From contig JANYAG010000025.1 in the NCBI GenBank assembly GCA_025361465.1, forward strand, positions 1-64,000: 64,000 nucleotides of DNA, written 5' to 3'. A program made the position numbers and the translations under genes. Shown here piece after piece: positions 42,886-51,738 of the stretch. The stretch comes from Gemmatimonadota bacterium (GTDB lineage: Bacteria > Gemmatimonadota > Gemmatimonadetes > Gemmatimonadales > GWC2-71-9). The notes under the pieces are model-generated. The model did not search any database. It was given only the letters and a program-made list of their open reading frames with translations, and was not told the DNA's origin. Every line of letters starts with the position of its first letter. Position 1 is the stretch's first letter.

Positions 42886-44198
42886 ACAAGACTCTAGCCG
42901 TGATCCGTCGCGAACTGGTGGCACGTGTTCGCACCCGGGCCTTCCTGATCTCGACCTTGATTCTCCCGATCCTCATGGTGTTCGTGGCCGTGGTACCGGC
43001 CCTGATGATGCGCGGCGGCAGCAGGACGATGCAGATCGCCATGGTCGATGGCACCGGTGATAGCCTTGGAAGCCGCATAGAATCAGCTCTCGCCGGCGAG
43101 AAGCTCTCGCGCGACCCTGGCGCACCGACGCGATATGCCCTGCACCGGTTCGTGGCTGCCGGCCGCGTGGCGGTGCTTCGTGATTCCCTGGTTGCACTCA
43201 CCGGCGTCAGCCGTGAGCAGCACCCGCAGTCATTTGACGGCGTGCTCGTGGTGACCGATTCCACCATCGCGACGGGCAAGGTGGACTACCTTGGCACCAA
43301 CACCAGCTCGTTTGAATCGATGGGTCAACTGGAAGGCACCATCTCGAAGGTGCTTGTCCAGATGCGCCTCGCACATTCTGGCCTCGACCCCGCGATCGTG
43401 GCGAGCGCGATCAGGCCGATCAATCTCAACGCCACCAAGGTCAGCGATGGAAAGGCGACCGGGCAGAGCGGCGTCCAGTCGTTTGCGATTGCCTACTTCA
43501 TGGCCTTCCTTCTGTATCTCAGCGTGGTGCTGTACGGCCAGCAGACGATGACGTCGGTGATCGAGGAGAAGACTTCGCGCATCATGGAAGTGCTTGCCTC
43601 CTCGATGCGGCCCTTTCAGATGCTGCTCGGCAAAGTGCTCGGTGTCGGACTCACCGGCTTGCTGCAAATGACGATCTGGGGCGGAACGTACTACCTGGTC
43701 ACGAGTCAGCGTGGACGCCTGGCGGGGTTGTTCGGGCTGAGTGCTGACGCGATGCAATCGCTTCCGATTCCCGCCATGCCGACCGACCTGCTGGTGGTGT
43801 TCCTCGTCTACTTCATGCTCGGCTTCCTGTTGTTCGGCGCCCTGTATGCTGCGATCGGATCCATCTGCAACACCATCCAGGAGACGCAACAGTACGCCGT
43901 AGCGGTCACGATGGTGTTGATGCTGGGCTTCTTCAGTGTGTTCGCGGTGATGAAGGATCCCACCGGCGGACTCGGAGTCACGCTTTCCTTTGTGCCGTTC
44001 TTCTCGCAACTCGTGATGCCGGTTCGCTGGTCGCTCGCGGCCGTGTCCCCCATCGAGCTGGCTGGATCACTTGCCATTGGCATCGCGACACTGCTTGGCA
44101 CGACGTGGCTGGCCGGACGGATCTATCGGACCGGCATCCTGATGTACGGCAAGAAGCCGACGTTTGGGGAAGTGTTCCGGTGGATCAGGCAAGGATAA
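42882..44198 (+). CDS. ABC-2 type transporter permease (NatB type)
   Basis: A 438-aa membrane protein. It has an N-terminal helix (FLISTLILPILMVFVAVVPAL), a soluble extracytoplasmic domain of about 150 residues, then five to six helices. The segment SVIEEKTSRIMEVLASSMRP is the COG1668/NatB signature. It forms the membrane part of the exporter with the ATPase. A hairpin with heptamer units directly follows the stop. Confidence 0.92.
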   Translation: MNKTLAVIRRELVARVRTRAFLISTLILPILMVFVAVVPALMMRGGSRTMQIAMVDGTGDSLGSRIESALAGEKLSRDPGAPTRYALHRFVAAGRVAVLRDSLVALTGVSREQHPQSFDGVLVVTDSTIATGKVDYLGTNTSSFESMGQLEGTISKVLVQMRLAHSGLDPAIVASAIRPINLNATKVSDGKATGQSGVQSFAIAYFMAFLLYLSVVLYGQQTMTSVIEEKTSRIMEVLASSMRPFQMLLGKVLGVGLTGLLQMTIWGGTYYLVTSQRGRLAGLFGLSADAMQSLPIPAMPTDLLVVFLVYFMLGFLLFGALYAAIGSICNTIQETQQYAVAVTMVLMLGFFSVFAVMKDPTGGLGVTLSFVPFFSQLVMPVRWSLAAVSPIELAGSLAIGIATLLGTTWLAGRIYRTGILMYGKKPTFGEVFRWIRQG

Positions 44199-44256
44199 GA
44201 GAAGGGGAAGCGAGAGGCGAGAAGCGAGGGGCGCTGCGGAAGGCGCCCCTTCGCTT
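44199..44256 (+). terminator. Hairpin terminator built from a heptamer array
   Basis: Units GGAAGCG, AGAGGCG, AGAAGCG, AGGGGCG (44206-44233) follow the permease stop. AAGCGAGGGGCGC then pairs with GCGCCCCTTCGCTT (44222-44256, one bulge). This array therefore looks like a terminator. Confidence 0.7.
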
Positions 44257-44545
44257 GAATGAGTGAAGCACAGCAGCCTGCCCCTAACGTGTTGCTAGCC
44301 CAGCCGACCACCGCTACACTAATTACCGCTGACAGTATGACGATATAAGTCGTTTATTTAAAACAAATTACACACCAACGATGCTGTCATGTTTCCAGGG
44401 TGGACCGTGTAGCGTAGATTGGCCATCGCTTCTCGTGCTGTTTCACGTGAAACCACCCAAACCACCACTGTTGCAGCTATCGCCCAGTCCGCGTTCGGTC
44501 TATCATTGAGCAGGAGTCCTTTCTCTCCCTCAATTTCGACATACT
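44257..44545. promoter_or_regulatory. parAB upstream region with A/T-rich island
   Basis: A 289-base non-coding stretch. Bases 44310-44395 are strongly A/T-rich for this genome (for example GTTTATTTAAAACAAATTAC) and probably hold the parAB promoter. The parS-like site at 44439-44454 lies inside. I see no gene and no strong DnaA box. Confidence 0.5.
44439..44454. other. parS: parS centromere site
   Basis: TGTTTCACGTGAAACC matches the widely conserved parS consensus TGTTTCACGTGAAACA at 15 of 16 positions. ParB binds it to load the partition complex near the origin. It is 92 bases before the parA start. Confidence 0.93.
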
Positions 44546-45349
44546 ATGGCCCGCACCATCGCGATTGCCAACCAGAAAGGCGGGGTGGGGAAGACCACCA
44601 CCGCCGTCAACCTTGCCGCGTCGCTGGCCATCGCCGAGCGGCGGACCCTGCTGATCGATGCCGACCCCCAAGGGAACGCCACCTCCGGGGTGGGGATCGA
44701 GAAGGGTGCGGTTGATCGCTCGCTCTACGATGTGATCATCAACGCCACGCCGATGCGGGAAGTGATCCGCCCAGACCCACAGCTTCCCTTCCTGCATGTG
44801 ATTCCCGCCACCCAGGATCTGATCGGGGCGGAAATCGAGCTGGTGGCGATCGGGGAGCGCGAGACGATCCTGCGGCGCGCGCTGTCCGAGATCCAGAATG
44901 ACTACGACTACATCCTGATCGACTGCCCGCCGTCGCTCGGCCTCGTCACCCTGAACGTCCTGACTGCGGCCGATGGCGTCCTGATTCCGATCCAGTGCGA
45001 GTACTATGCGTTGGAAGGTATCTCTCAGCTAATCAACACGATACGCATTGTCCAACAGAATTTCAACCCCGAATTTCAGATCGACGGCGTGCTGCTCACG
45101 ATGTACGACGCCCGCCTGAATCTCTCCAAGCAGGTCGTCAGCGAGGCGCGCGAGTACTTCGGCGCCACCGTCTTCCGGACCGTCATTCCGCGAAACGTCC
45201 GGCTGGCGGAGGCTCCCTCGTTTGGCAAGCCGATTCTCCTCTATGACGTCCAGTCGGTTGGGGCGAAGAGTTATCTGGCGGTGGCCCAGGAACTGATCAA
45301 GCGGTCCGAGGCGCTCGGCGAACACAAGGGCGGGGGGAACGTCCCATGA
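44546..45349 (+). CDS. parA: Chromosome partition ATPase ParA (Soj)
   Basis: A 267-aa deviant-Walker ATPase with KGGVGKTTT near residue 11, DADPQGN, and LIDCPPSLG. The short N-terminus marks it as a chromosomal Soj/ParA without a DNA-binding extension. It moves ParB-parS complexes to segregate origins. Its stop overlaps the parB start (ATGA). Confidence 0.96.
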   Translation: MARTIAIANQKGGVGKTTTAVNLAASLAIAERRTLLIDADPQGNATSGVGIEKGAVDRSLYDVIINATPMREVIRPDPQLPFLHVIPATQDLIGAEIELVAIGERETILRRALSEIQNDYDYILIDCPPSLGLVTLNVLTAADGVLIPIQCEYYALEGISQLINTIRIVQQNFNPEFQIDGVLLTMYDARLNLSKQVVSEAREYFGATVFRTVIPRNVRLAEAPSFGKPILLYDVQSVGAKSYLAVAQELIKRSEALGEHKGGGNVP

Positions 45350-46233
45350 CCGAAACTCGACGGCTCGGACGCGGTCTCGAAGCCCTGATGGGCCCCATCT
45401 CGCGTGAACAGGCCGAAGCCAGCGGCTCGCTGCGCGAGCTGCCCATTACCGCCATATCACCAAATCCGTTCCAGCCACGCCGCAGCTTCGACGATGCGGG
45501 CCTCGCCGAACTGGCGGCCTCGATCGCCGCCTCCGGCCTGCTGCAACCAGTGATTGTCCGGTCGGTCGGCTCCCGATTCGAGCTGATCGCCGGTGAACGG
45601 CGCTGGCGGGCCGCGCAGCGGTTGGGATGGTCGAAGATCTCGGCGGTCGTTCGTGACTACGACGACCGGACCGTCCTGACACTTGCCCTGATCGAGAACC
45701 TGCAACGTGACGATCTCTCGGCGATCGATGCCGCCCACGGTTACCAACGCCTGGTCACCGAATTCAACGTCAATGCGACCGAAGTCGCTCGGCTCGTTGG
45801 CAAGGACCGCTCAACCATCGCCAACACGCTGCGGCTGTTGAAGTTGCCATCCGTTGTACAGGAACTGTTGCAGCAGAAGAAGATTTCCGAAGGGCACGCC
45901 CGGGCGCTGCTGGCGCTCGAGCGACCGTCCGAGATTTCGCAGATGGCGCAGGACATCGTAACTCATGGCCGCTCGGTGCGAGAGGTCGAAGCCATGGTTC
46001 GCGGGGAGACCCTCGAAAAGCCCCGCGGCAAGATGATGAAGAAGCCGGCCGTGGCACGCCCGGCGAGTGCCGATGCGCGTCGGGTGGAAGAGGCGCTCCG
46101 TCAGCGGCTTGGCACCGATGCCCGGCTCACCGCGAAACGACGCGGACGAGGCCTGCTGACCATCTCGTACTACTCCAATGACGACCTGGCGCGCTTGCTC
46201 GAGATCATTCTCGGTGCGCCATTCGAAGGATGA
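45346..46233 (+). CDS. parB: Chromosome partition protein ParB (Spo0J)
   Basis: A 295-aa protein. The ParA-contact N-terminus is RRLGRGLEALMG. The CTP-binding domain has NPFQPRRSF and GERRWRAAQ. The central helix-turn-helix has VARLVGKDRSTIANTLRLLKLP, and the C-terminal dimer domain ends in LLEIILGAPFEG. It binds parS and slides as a CTP-gated clamp. Confidence 0.96.
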   Translation: MTETRRLGRGLEALMGPISREQAEASGSLRELPITAISPNPFQPRRSFDDAGLAELAASIAASGLLQPVIVRSVGSRFELIAGERRWRAAQRLGWSKISAVVRDYDDRTVLTLALIENLQRDDLSAIDAAHGYQRLVTEFNVNATEVARLVGKDRSTIANTLRLLKLPSVVQELLQQKKISEGHARALLALERPSEISQMAQDIVTHGRSVREVEAMVRGETLEKPRGKMMKKPAVARPASADARRVEEALRQRLGTDARLTAKRRGRGLLTISYYSNDDLARLLEIILGAPFEG

Positions 46234-46240
46234 CGTGCGC

Positions 46241-47008
46241 ATGAGATCGGTCGCGCTGCACGCCATTGCCGAGTATCTCGATGGTTTCCTCAAGACGGCA
46301 ACGACCCCCGAGTACGACGGCGCCCTCAACGGACTGCAGGTCAGCAACCGCGGCGACGTGACCGGCTTCGTGACGGCAGTTGATGCGTCGCAGCAGACCA
46401 TCGACCGTGTTGCCAGCGAATGTGATCCTGGCACACTGCTGCTGGTGCACCATGGTCTCTTCTGGGACGGCAACCAGCCGATGACTGGCCGGCGCTACCG
46501 GCGCATCAAGGCGTTGATGGACCACGACATTGCCGTCTACTCCTCACATCTCCCGCTTGATGTGCACCCTGAGGTTGGCAACAACGCGGTGCTTGCCCGG
46601 ATGCTTGGTATCGTCGATGCCGTGCCGTTCGACACGTACCAGGGAATGCCCCTTGGCGCCGCCGGGCCACTCATCATGCCGCGCAACGTTCTGGTTGATC
46701 GTCTGGCCGAACTGCTCAACACCCGAGTGCATCTCATTCCCGGCGGACCCGAAACCACCACGCGGGTTGGCATCATCACGGGTGGCGCCGGTAGCCGCGT
46801 GTCGGAAGCCTCGGCCGCTGGGCTCGACACCTTCATCACCGGAGAAGGCGCTCATCACACCGCGTTCGATGCACTCGAGTCCGGCATCAACCTGATCTAT
46901 GCCGGCCATTACGCCACCGAGACCGTCGGCATCAAGGCGCTCGGCGAGCTTCTCGCGGAGCAATTCGGGCTGCGGTGTGTGTTTCATGATCATCCGACGG
47001 GGATGTGA
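46241..47008 (+). CDS. Nif3-like dinuclear metal-centre protein
   Basis: A 255-aa protein of the NIF3/YbgI (YqfO) family with NGLQVSNRG, LLLVHHGLFW, SSHLPLDVHPEVGNN and the C-terminal TGEGAHHTAFDALE and GHYATETVG, which supply the His/Asp/Glu ligands of a two-metal site. Its biochemical role is poorly known; GTP cyclohydrolase-like activity has been proposed. The ATG at 46241 is chosen; a GTG 6 bases upstream is possible. A heptamer array begins at its stop. Confidence 0.92.
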   Translation: MRSVALHAIAEYLDGFLKTATTPEYDGALNGLQVSNRGDVTGFVTAVDASQQTIDRVASECDPGTLLLVHHGLFWDGNQPMTGRRYRRIKALMDHDIAVYSSHLPLDVHPEVGNNAVLARMLGIVDAVPFDTYQGMPLGAAGPLIMPRNVLVDRLAELLNTRVHLIPGGPETTTRVGIITGGAGSRVSEASAAGLDTFITGEGAHHTAFDALESGINLIYAGHYATETVGIKALGELLAEQFGLRCVFHDHPTGM

Positions 47009-47039
47009 ACCGTGGTCGATGGTGGATGATTGATGAGTG
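47005..47039. repeat. Heptamer array 4 (GTGGTGA-like)
   Basis: Five units in register: GTGAACC, GTGGTCG, ATGGTGG, ATGATTG, ATGAGTG. It spans the stop of the Nif3-like gene and the start codon of the next gene, so it forms that gene's whole leader. Confidence 0.7.
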
Positions 47040-48172
47040 ACGCGCGAACGTGGCAACGGCTCCTGATTGGCGGGGTGGTGCTGGGGGTGTGTGTTGTGCT
47101 CGGCTGCGGCGCGGGAGACCGCCGACTGGCCCCCATCCAGCTCGACTCCGTGCTCACGATCGGAGCGACGCAGGGCGAAGGGGTCATGATGTCCTGGCCC
47201 CGCGTCAGTCCTCGCCTGCCGAACGGGACCCGCATCCTGGTGCCCCAGCCCGGTGGTGTCAGCGCCATGCCCGCGGTCTTTGGTGACGACGGCAGGTTCC
47301 TCGGAACCATCGGGGCTGAGGGCGATGAGGCCGGTGAGTTTCGCGGGGCGCTGTTCGCCCGGGTCGGGCCCGGGGATTCGGTCTACATCTTCGCGGAGAA
47401 TCCGCGCGCCGTGGTGTTCGGTGCCGATCGTGGCTATGGGCGCACGATCCCATTGCCGATGGGTATCTGGGATGCGCTCGTGCTCCCCGATCAGCGCATC
47501 GTCCTGACGTCGCCGATGAACGAGCGGCCACTGCCATTCCTGCTGCTCGATCCGCAGGGCAACCTGCTCCGGGAACTGGGCGGTTCCGACAGTGCGTCCC
47601 TGGCGGTGAAGAGTCCACGCTGGCTCGCCCGGGGCCATGACGGCAGCTACTGGACCATGCCGATGCAGTTTCGCTGGCGCCTGGAGCACTGGGACAGCAC
47701 CGGTGCGCTGATCAGGGCGATCGATCGGAATCCAGCCTGGTTTCCGCACTACCAGCAGATGCTGGCGCTCACCCACACCCAACCCCCGCAACCGACGGTC
47801 CAGGCGTTCTGGGTCGACAGCGCCGGACGGCTTTGGGTGCTCGGTCGGACCGCCGATCCGGCGTGGGCACGGGGACTGGGTCCCGTGCGCGCCGGTGTGA
47901 CCGGCGCCGTCGCGCCCATTCTCGATCCCGACAAGGTCTATGACACCGTGATTGAACTGCGCGACGCGACGACAGGGGAGCTGATCTCCCAGACACGGTT
48001 CGACGTGTCCTATCCTTTCATGGTCGAACCCGGCGTGGTGATGCGGGTCCTGGATACGCCGGAAGGCTGGAAGCGCGCCGAACTGATGCGGGTCGTGGCC
48101 GCGCCCCCGCCGCGCCCCCGCCTGATTTCCCGATCTTCCACCGAGCCAGCCTGGTTCCTCCTGGAGCACTGA
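47033..48172 (+). CDS. Beta-propeller lipoprotein
   Basis: A 379-aa protein with a signal peptide and lipobox VVLGC. The mature part is a propeller-type repeat fold (FGDDGRFLGTIGAEGDEAGEFRG is the typical blade of NHL/6-bladed proteins). The segment GSYWTMPMQFRWRLEHWDSTG belongs to a later blade. The function is unknown. The next gene, 4 bases after the stop, encodes a second propeller, so the two may act together. The ATG at 47033 lies inside heptamer array 4. Confidence 0.72.
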   Translation: MSDARTWQRLLIGGVVLGVCVVLGCGAGDRRLAPIQLDSVLTIGATQGEGVMMSWPRVSPRLPNGTRILVPQPGGVSAMPAVFGDDGRFLGTIGAEGDEAGEFRGALFARVGPGDSVYIFAENPRAVVFGADRGYGRTIPLPMGIWDALVLPDQRIVLTSPMNERPLPFLLLDPQGNLLRELGGSDSASLAVKSPRWLARGHDGSYWTMPMQFRWRLEHWDSTGALIRAIDRNPAWFPHYQQMLALTHTQPPQPTVQAFWVDSAGRLWVLGRTADPAWARGLGPVRAGVTGAVAPILDPDKVYDTVIELRDATTGELISQTRFDVSYPFMVEPGVVMRVLDTPEGWKRAELMRVVAAPPPRPRLISRSSTEPAWFLLEH

Positions 48173-48176
48173 TCGC

Positions 48177-49457
48177 ATGTCAAGTCTTGGGATACGTCCA
48201 TCAGCCTGCCTGCTCGCCGCCACGCTCGTTGCCTGCGGCAGCGGTGAGGCAGACACCCGCATCATGTCCCGCGACTCCGCGGGTGTGGCCCTGCTCTCTT
48301 ATCCTGCAAACGCCTGGGACTCGACCCCCACATGGGCACTTTCCGACAAGCCGATCGTGATCCTCGGCGGAGATTCGGTCGATGCCACGATGGACCTGTC
48401 CACGGCGTCCGCGGCGACGCTGTTGGGAAGCGGCCGATCGGTGGTGTCGACTGCGAATCCGGCGGAGCTCCTGCTCTTCGATGCTGACGGGAAGCGTGAG
48501 GCTCGCCTTGGTGCTCCAGGGGATGGGCCGGGTGAGTTCCACGCCGTCTCGCAGTTGCTTCATTTCGGAGGCGACACCCTCTTTGCCTTCGACCCGTCGC
48601 AGCAGAAAGGGCTCTTTTTCGCGGCGAATGGCATGCCGCTAGGTGAGCGAATCCTGCCGTCGACCAACGCACCGGTCCCACCCTCGCTTCGCGGCCGGCT
48701 GGAGAACGGCGTGTTCGTCTTCTCCCTCGACATGGTGACCGATCCGCCGCCGGCCGGTGTCCCGAAGGCGTTCCGCAACCGCCTCGTGGTTCTCGGCCTG
48801 AACGCGCGCACGGATCACTACGACACGCTTGCCATCAGCCGCGGTGCGGAATTGGTGCCGTCGACCATGATGGTTGGTGGCCAGGCCGCGGTGATTCCCA
48901 AGCCCTTGATCTTCGGCGCCACGACCCAGGTGGTGGTCGGGCGCGATCGCTGGTACCTGACCACAGCCGACCGGTTCGAGATTGAAACCCACGACACCAG
49001 CGGAAAACTCCTGCGGGTCGTGCGGCTCGACGTGCCGATCCGTCCAGTGGGTCCCGGCGATCAGGAGAAGTACAAGGCGACGGTACGCGAAGCCTACGAC
49101 CGACTGAAAGGCGTGGTCTCGCCAGAGGCACTTGCAGGGGAACTCAAGAAGCTCGATGCCACAGAGTTCGCCAATCACTTTCCCGCCATCGCACAGATCA
49201 TGACCGACGGGGATGGGAATCTCTGGGTCAACCGGGGTTTTTCGCTGATTGACAAGGTGCGATCCTGGCTCGTGTTCAACCCGGATGGGCGGCTGATCGG
49301 TCGCGTGGATACCCCGCTCGGGTCGGTGCTGGCGATCTCCGGCGACCGCGTCGTCGTCAACCGCAAGAACCCCATGTCCGGAAGGGTCCGCCTGGAGATC
49401 TATGGGCTGACCAGGACGACGGCCGTCCTCGCCAAGCCGGATTCCGGCAAGCCCTGA
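48177..49457 (+). CDS. Beta-propeller lipoprotein
   Basis: A 426-aa protein with lipobox LVACGSG and propeller blades such as LLLFDADGKREARLGAPGDG followed by GEFHAV. It shares the DGxGEF-type blade with its upstream neighbour, which suggests an old duplication, but the rest of the two differ. The function is unknown; such proteins are very common in this kind of genome. Confidence 0.72.
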   Translation: MSSLGIRPSACLLAATLVACGSGEADTRIMSRDSAGVALLSYPANAWDSTPTWALSDKPIVILGGDSVDATMDLSTASAATLLGSGRSVVSTANPAELLLFDADGKREARLGAPGDGPGEFHAVSQLLHFGGDTLFAFDPSQQKGLFFAANGMPLGERILPSTNAPVPPSLRGRLENGVFVFSLDMVTDPPPAGVPKAFRNRLVVLGLNARTDHYDTLAISRGAELVPSTMMVGGQAAVIPKPLIFGATTQVVVGRDRWYLTTADRFEIETHDTSGKLLRVVRLDVPIRPVGPGDQEKYKATVREAYDRLKGVVSPEALAGELKKLDATEFANHFPAIAQIMTDGDGNLWVNRGFSLIDKVRSWLVFNPDGRLIGRVDTPLGSVLAISGDRVVVNRKNPMSGRVRLEIYGLTRTTAVLAKPDSGKP

Positions 49458-49565
49458 GTGCGTTCGAGAAACACGGCGGTACGACCCGCCGTAGGGCGGT
49501 GCGGGGATCCTGAACGGACTCCTCGACGGCGTCGAGCGAGGCGCCGGACCTGACCGGGAGGATGT

Positions 49566-49802
49566 ATGCATCTGCTCTATGTCATCATCATCGGGTTCCT
49601 CGTTGGCGTGATTGCCAAGGCGATCATGCCAGGAAAGGACCCCGGTGGATTCATCATGACCACCGTGCTTGGCATTGGCGGAGCGTGGGTCGGGGGCCTT
49701 CTCTTCAACATGCTGGGAATGAACCCGAACGTCGGGTTGATCGGCTCGGTCATCGGTGCGCTGGTGATCCTGTGGGCCTATCGGGCGCTCAAGAAGACCT
49801 GA
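49566..49802 (+). CDS. GlsB/YeaQ/YmgE family small membrane protein
   Basis: A 78-aa protein with three short hydrophobic segments and the family pattern VGVIAKAIMPGKDPGGFIMT, then GIGGAWVGGLLFN and IGALVILWAYRALKK. Members are often called transglycosylase-associated and are stress-induced in many bacteria; the true role is unclear. Confidence 0.88.
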   Translation: MHLLYVIIIGFLVGVIAKAIMPGKDPGGFIMTTVLGIGGAWVGGLLFNMLGMNPNVGLIGSVIGALVILWAYRALKKT

Positions 49803-49899
49803 GTGCTCTGAGCCATCCAACCGGCAAGACGACCGTGCTGGTGCCCTGCCAGCACGGACGCGACCAGACTGTCGCCACGCTGCGCTGAGGCTGCGATCC

Positions 49900-50244
49900 A
49901 TGTACGAGCATCACTCCGCTCCGATCCTCTCCCGTCGTCGATTCGCCCATCGACTCCTGCAACACTTTCTCCTTGCCATGGCCCTGATCACGGGATCCCT
50001 GGGGATCGGCATCCTGGGGTATCGCGTCTTTGCCGGGTTCACCTGGATCGATTCGCTCCTCAACGCCGCCATGTTACTCGGCGGCATGGGGCCGGTGGGC
50101 GATATTCCGACCACCGCCGGGAAGCTGTTCGCGTCGTTCTATGCGCTCTACGCCGGCCTGGTGCTGATTGCCGCGTCGGGCATCCTGCTGGCGCCGGCAC
50201 TGCACCGCGTGCTCCATGGGCTTCATCTCGAAGGGAACCGCTGA
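49900..50244 (+). CDS. Small membrane protein with channel-like pore segment
   Basis: A 114-aa protein with two hydrophobic segments (LLAMALITGSLGIGILGYRVF and FYALYAGLVLIAASGILLAP) that flank a short loop ending in LLGGMGPVGDIPTTAGKLF. This resembles the two-helix pore layout of potassium channels, but the TVGYG filter is absent. A related family of two-helix proteins of unknown function occurs in proteobacteria, as I remember. Its function is unknown. Confidence 0.6.
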   Translation: MYEHHSAPILSRRRFAHRLLQHFLLAMALITGSLGIGILGYRVFAGFTWIDSLLNAAMLLGGMGPVGDIPTTAGKLFASFYALYAGLVLIAASGILLAPALHRVLHGLHLEGNR

Positions 50245-50287
50245 CCCTGTTTGGCGGACGCGCCACCACACACCACGGAGAAGTTCC

Positions 50288-50626
50288 ATGGAACCCGGCT
50301 TGTTCTTCTTCCTCACGACCTGTCTCTTTGCCGTCACCACGGTGGTGTTCGTTGTCGCATGGTCTCAGGCACGACGGGAGCGAGAGAAGATGCAGAACCG
50401 GCTCTGGGGGATCGCGACGGCGCAGGGGCTGCCGTACTCCGCGTTGACCGACGAGGTCCCACTGCCACCACAAGTCGGGCATTCGCGTGTCGAGCAGCTG
50501 GAAGCCCAGATCGAGTCCATGACCCAGCAGATCGATCGGCTCGCCGAGTCGCAGGAGTTCCTTTCCCGAGTCCTCACCGAGCGGATCGACCAGATCCCCG
50601 ATCCGAGGCTGCGGACACCACACTAG
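50288..50626 (+). CDS. Small single-helix membrane protein with coiled coil
   Basis: A 112-aa protein with an N-terminal membrane segment (LFFFLTTCLFAVTTVVFVVAW) and a cytosolic C-terminal coiled coil (VEQLEAQIESMTQQIDRLAES). It follows the channel-like protein by 43 bases. The ATG at 50288 gives a sensible membrane N-terminus; in-frame upstream codons overlap the preceding gene. No family recognised. Confidence 0.6.
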   Translation: MEPGLFFFLTTCLFAVTTVVFVVAWSQARREREKMQNRLWGIATAQGLPYSALTDEVPLPPQVGHSRVEQLEAQIESMTQQIDRLAESQEFLSRVLTERIDQIPDPRLRTPH

Positions 50627-50756
50627 GCGAGGATGCGGCCTGCGTTGCCCTCTGGTCAGGAGGGCGGCAGATTCCATTGCGTCCTGGAAGTGCCCGACCG
50701 AACATCCCCTTGTCGTGGCCAACGCCTTGCCCATCCAGTTCCCGAAGGAGTCGTCC

Positions 50757-51605
50757 ATGGACCGCCGAACGTTCGTTGGTGCCCTGGGTGCCGCCGGGGC
50801 CGCGTCCCTGCTTCCACTCGGCAACGACCTCTTCGCGCTGGAGAAGATCGAGCGCATCGGCGTGCAACTCTATACCGTCCGCGATCGCCTGAAGGCGAGT
50901 GTCGAGAAGACCCTTGCCGAGGTGGCGGGCCTCGGATTCAAGGAGGTCGAGTTCTACGGCGGCACCGGCGGCTACTTCAACCGACCTCCCCGAGCGATCC
51001 GCCAACTGCTCGACCGCAACGGACTGGCCTCGCCCGCGGCCCATCTGGGGATGAAGGAAATCCGCGGTTCGTGGAACCGGACCCTCAACGAGGCCGCCGA
51101 AATCGGCCAGAAGTGGCTCGTGATCGCCTCCCTGGACGATGCCGATCGAAGTTCGATCGACGCCATCAAACGTACGGCCGACATCATCCACAAGGCGGCG
51201 GAGGACGCCAAGATCTACAAGATCAAGGTGGCCTACCACAATCACGAGACCGAATTCCGGCAAGTCGAAGGGCGCCGGGTCTTTGACGTCCTGCTTGAGG
51301 CGACCTCGCCCGAGACCCTCCAGGTCGAAATGGACATCTACTGGATCACCAAGGGTGGTGGGGACCCATTGGAGTACTTCAAGAAGTGGCCGGGGCGCTT
51401 CCCGATGGTCCATGTCAAGGACGCCGGCCCGCCGCCAGGCTACGAGATGCGCGATGTCGGCAAGGGCACCATCAAATGGGCGGAGCTTTTCGCCAAGCAC
51501 AAAGAGGCTGGGATCAAGCACTATTTCGTCGAACACGACGACCCACCCGATCCGATCGCGAGCATCAAGGCGAGCTACGAGTACTTGAGGAAGCTGAGAT
51601 TCTAG
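50757..51605 (+). CDS. Sugar phosphate isomerase/epimerase-type TIM barrel with Tat signal
   Basis: A 282-aa protein with a twin-arginine-like signal (MDRRTFVGALGAAGAASLLP) followed by an AP-endonuclease-2-type TIM barrel. Metal-ligand regions are KVAYHNHETEF, QVEMDIYWITKGG and VHVKDAG, then the final HYFVEHDDP. Exported members of this family are often linked with 3-keto-glycoside breakdown as isomerases or lyases. AAGGAG sits just upstream of the ATG at 50757. It precedes the GMC oxidoreductase genes by 133 bases. Confidence 0.82.
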   Translation: MDRRTFVGALGAAGAASLLPLGNDLFALEKIERIGVQLYTVRDRLKASVEKTLAEVAGLGFKEVEFYGGTGGYFNRPPRAIRQLLDRNGLASPAAHLGMKEIRGSWNRTLNEAAEIGQKWLVIASLDDADRSSIDAIKRTADIIHKAAEDAKIYKIKVAYHNHETEFRQVEGRRVFDVLLEATSPETLQVEMDIYWITKGGGDPLEYFKKWPGRFPMVHVKDAGPPPGYEMRDVGKGTIKWAELFAKHKEAGIKHYFVEHDDPPDPIASIKASYEYLRKLRF

Positions 51606-51613
51606 CAGGGACA

Positions 51614-51641
51614 GGTTGATGGTGATTGGTAACGAGAAGTA
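51614..51641. repeat. Short heptamer array 5
   Basis: GGTTGAT, GGTGATT, GGTAACG, AGAAGTA in register, 8 bases after the isomerase stop. It is weaker than the other arrays and could be chance. Confidence 0.4.
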
Positions 51642-51684
51642 GATCTGGAGCTTGACCGTAACAAGTTGGCTGAAAAAGACTTAT

Positions 51685-51712
51685 TTGTCATAGTACTTAT
51701 TGCAACTACTAA
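51685..51712 (+). promoter_or_regulatory. Candidate promoter of the GMC oxidoreductase operon
   Basis: TTGTCA (51685-51690), 16-base spacer, TACTAA (51707-51712), in a locally A/T-rich stretch. The start point would be about 20 bases before the ATG at 51739. Confidence 0.5.
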
Positions 51713-51738
51713 CCATTCCCAGCCAAGGATCCGAGCCC

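Noticed and set aside
44310..44400. A/T-rich island near parA as the replication origin
   Set aside because: I find no convincing DnaA boxes there, whereas the dnaA-dnaN gap has boxes, triplets and an A/T-rich run in order.
46544..48265. Long open frame on the minus strand (573 codons) opposite the Nif3-like and first propeller genes
   Set aside because: It lies fully opposite two well-supported genes, its product has no recognisable domain or signal, and long antisense frames are expected at this GC content.
48639..49901. 420-codon minus-strand frame opposite the second propeller lipoprotein
   Set aside because: No domain, composition typical of a shadow, and it spans two genes and a gap.
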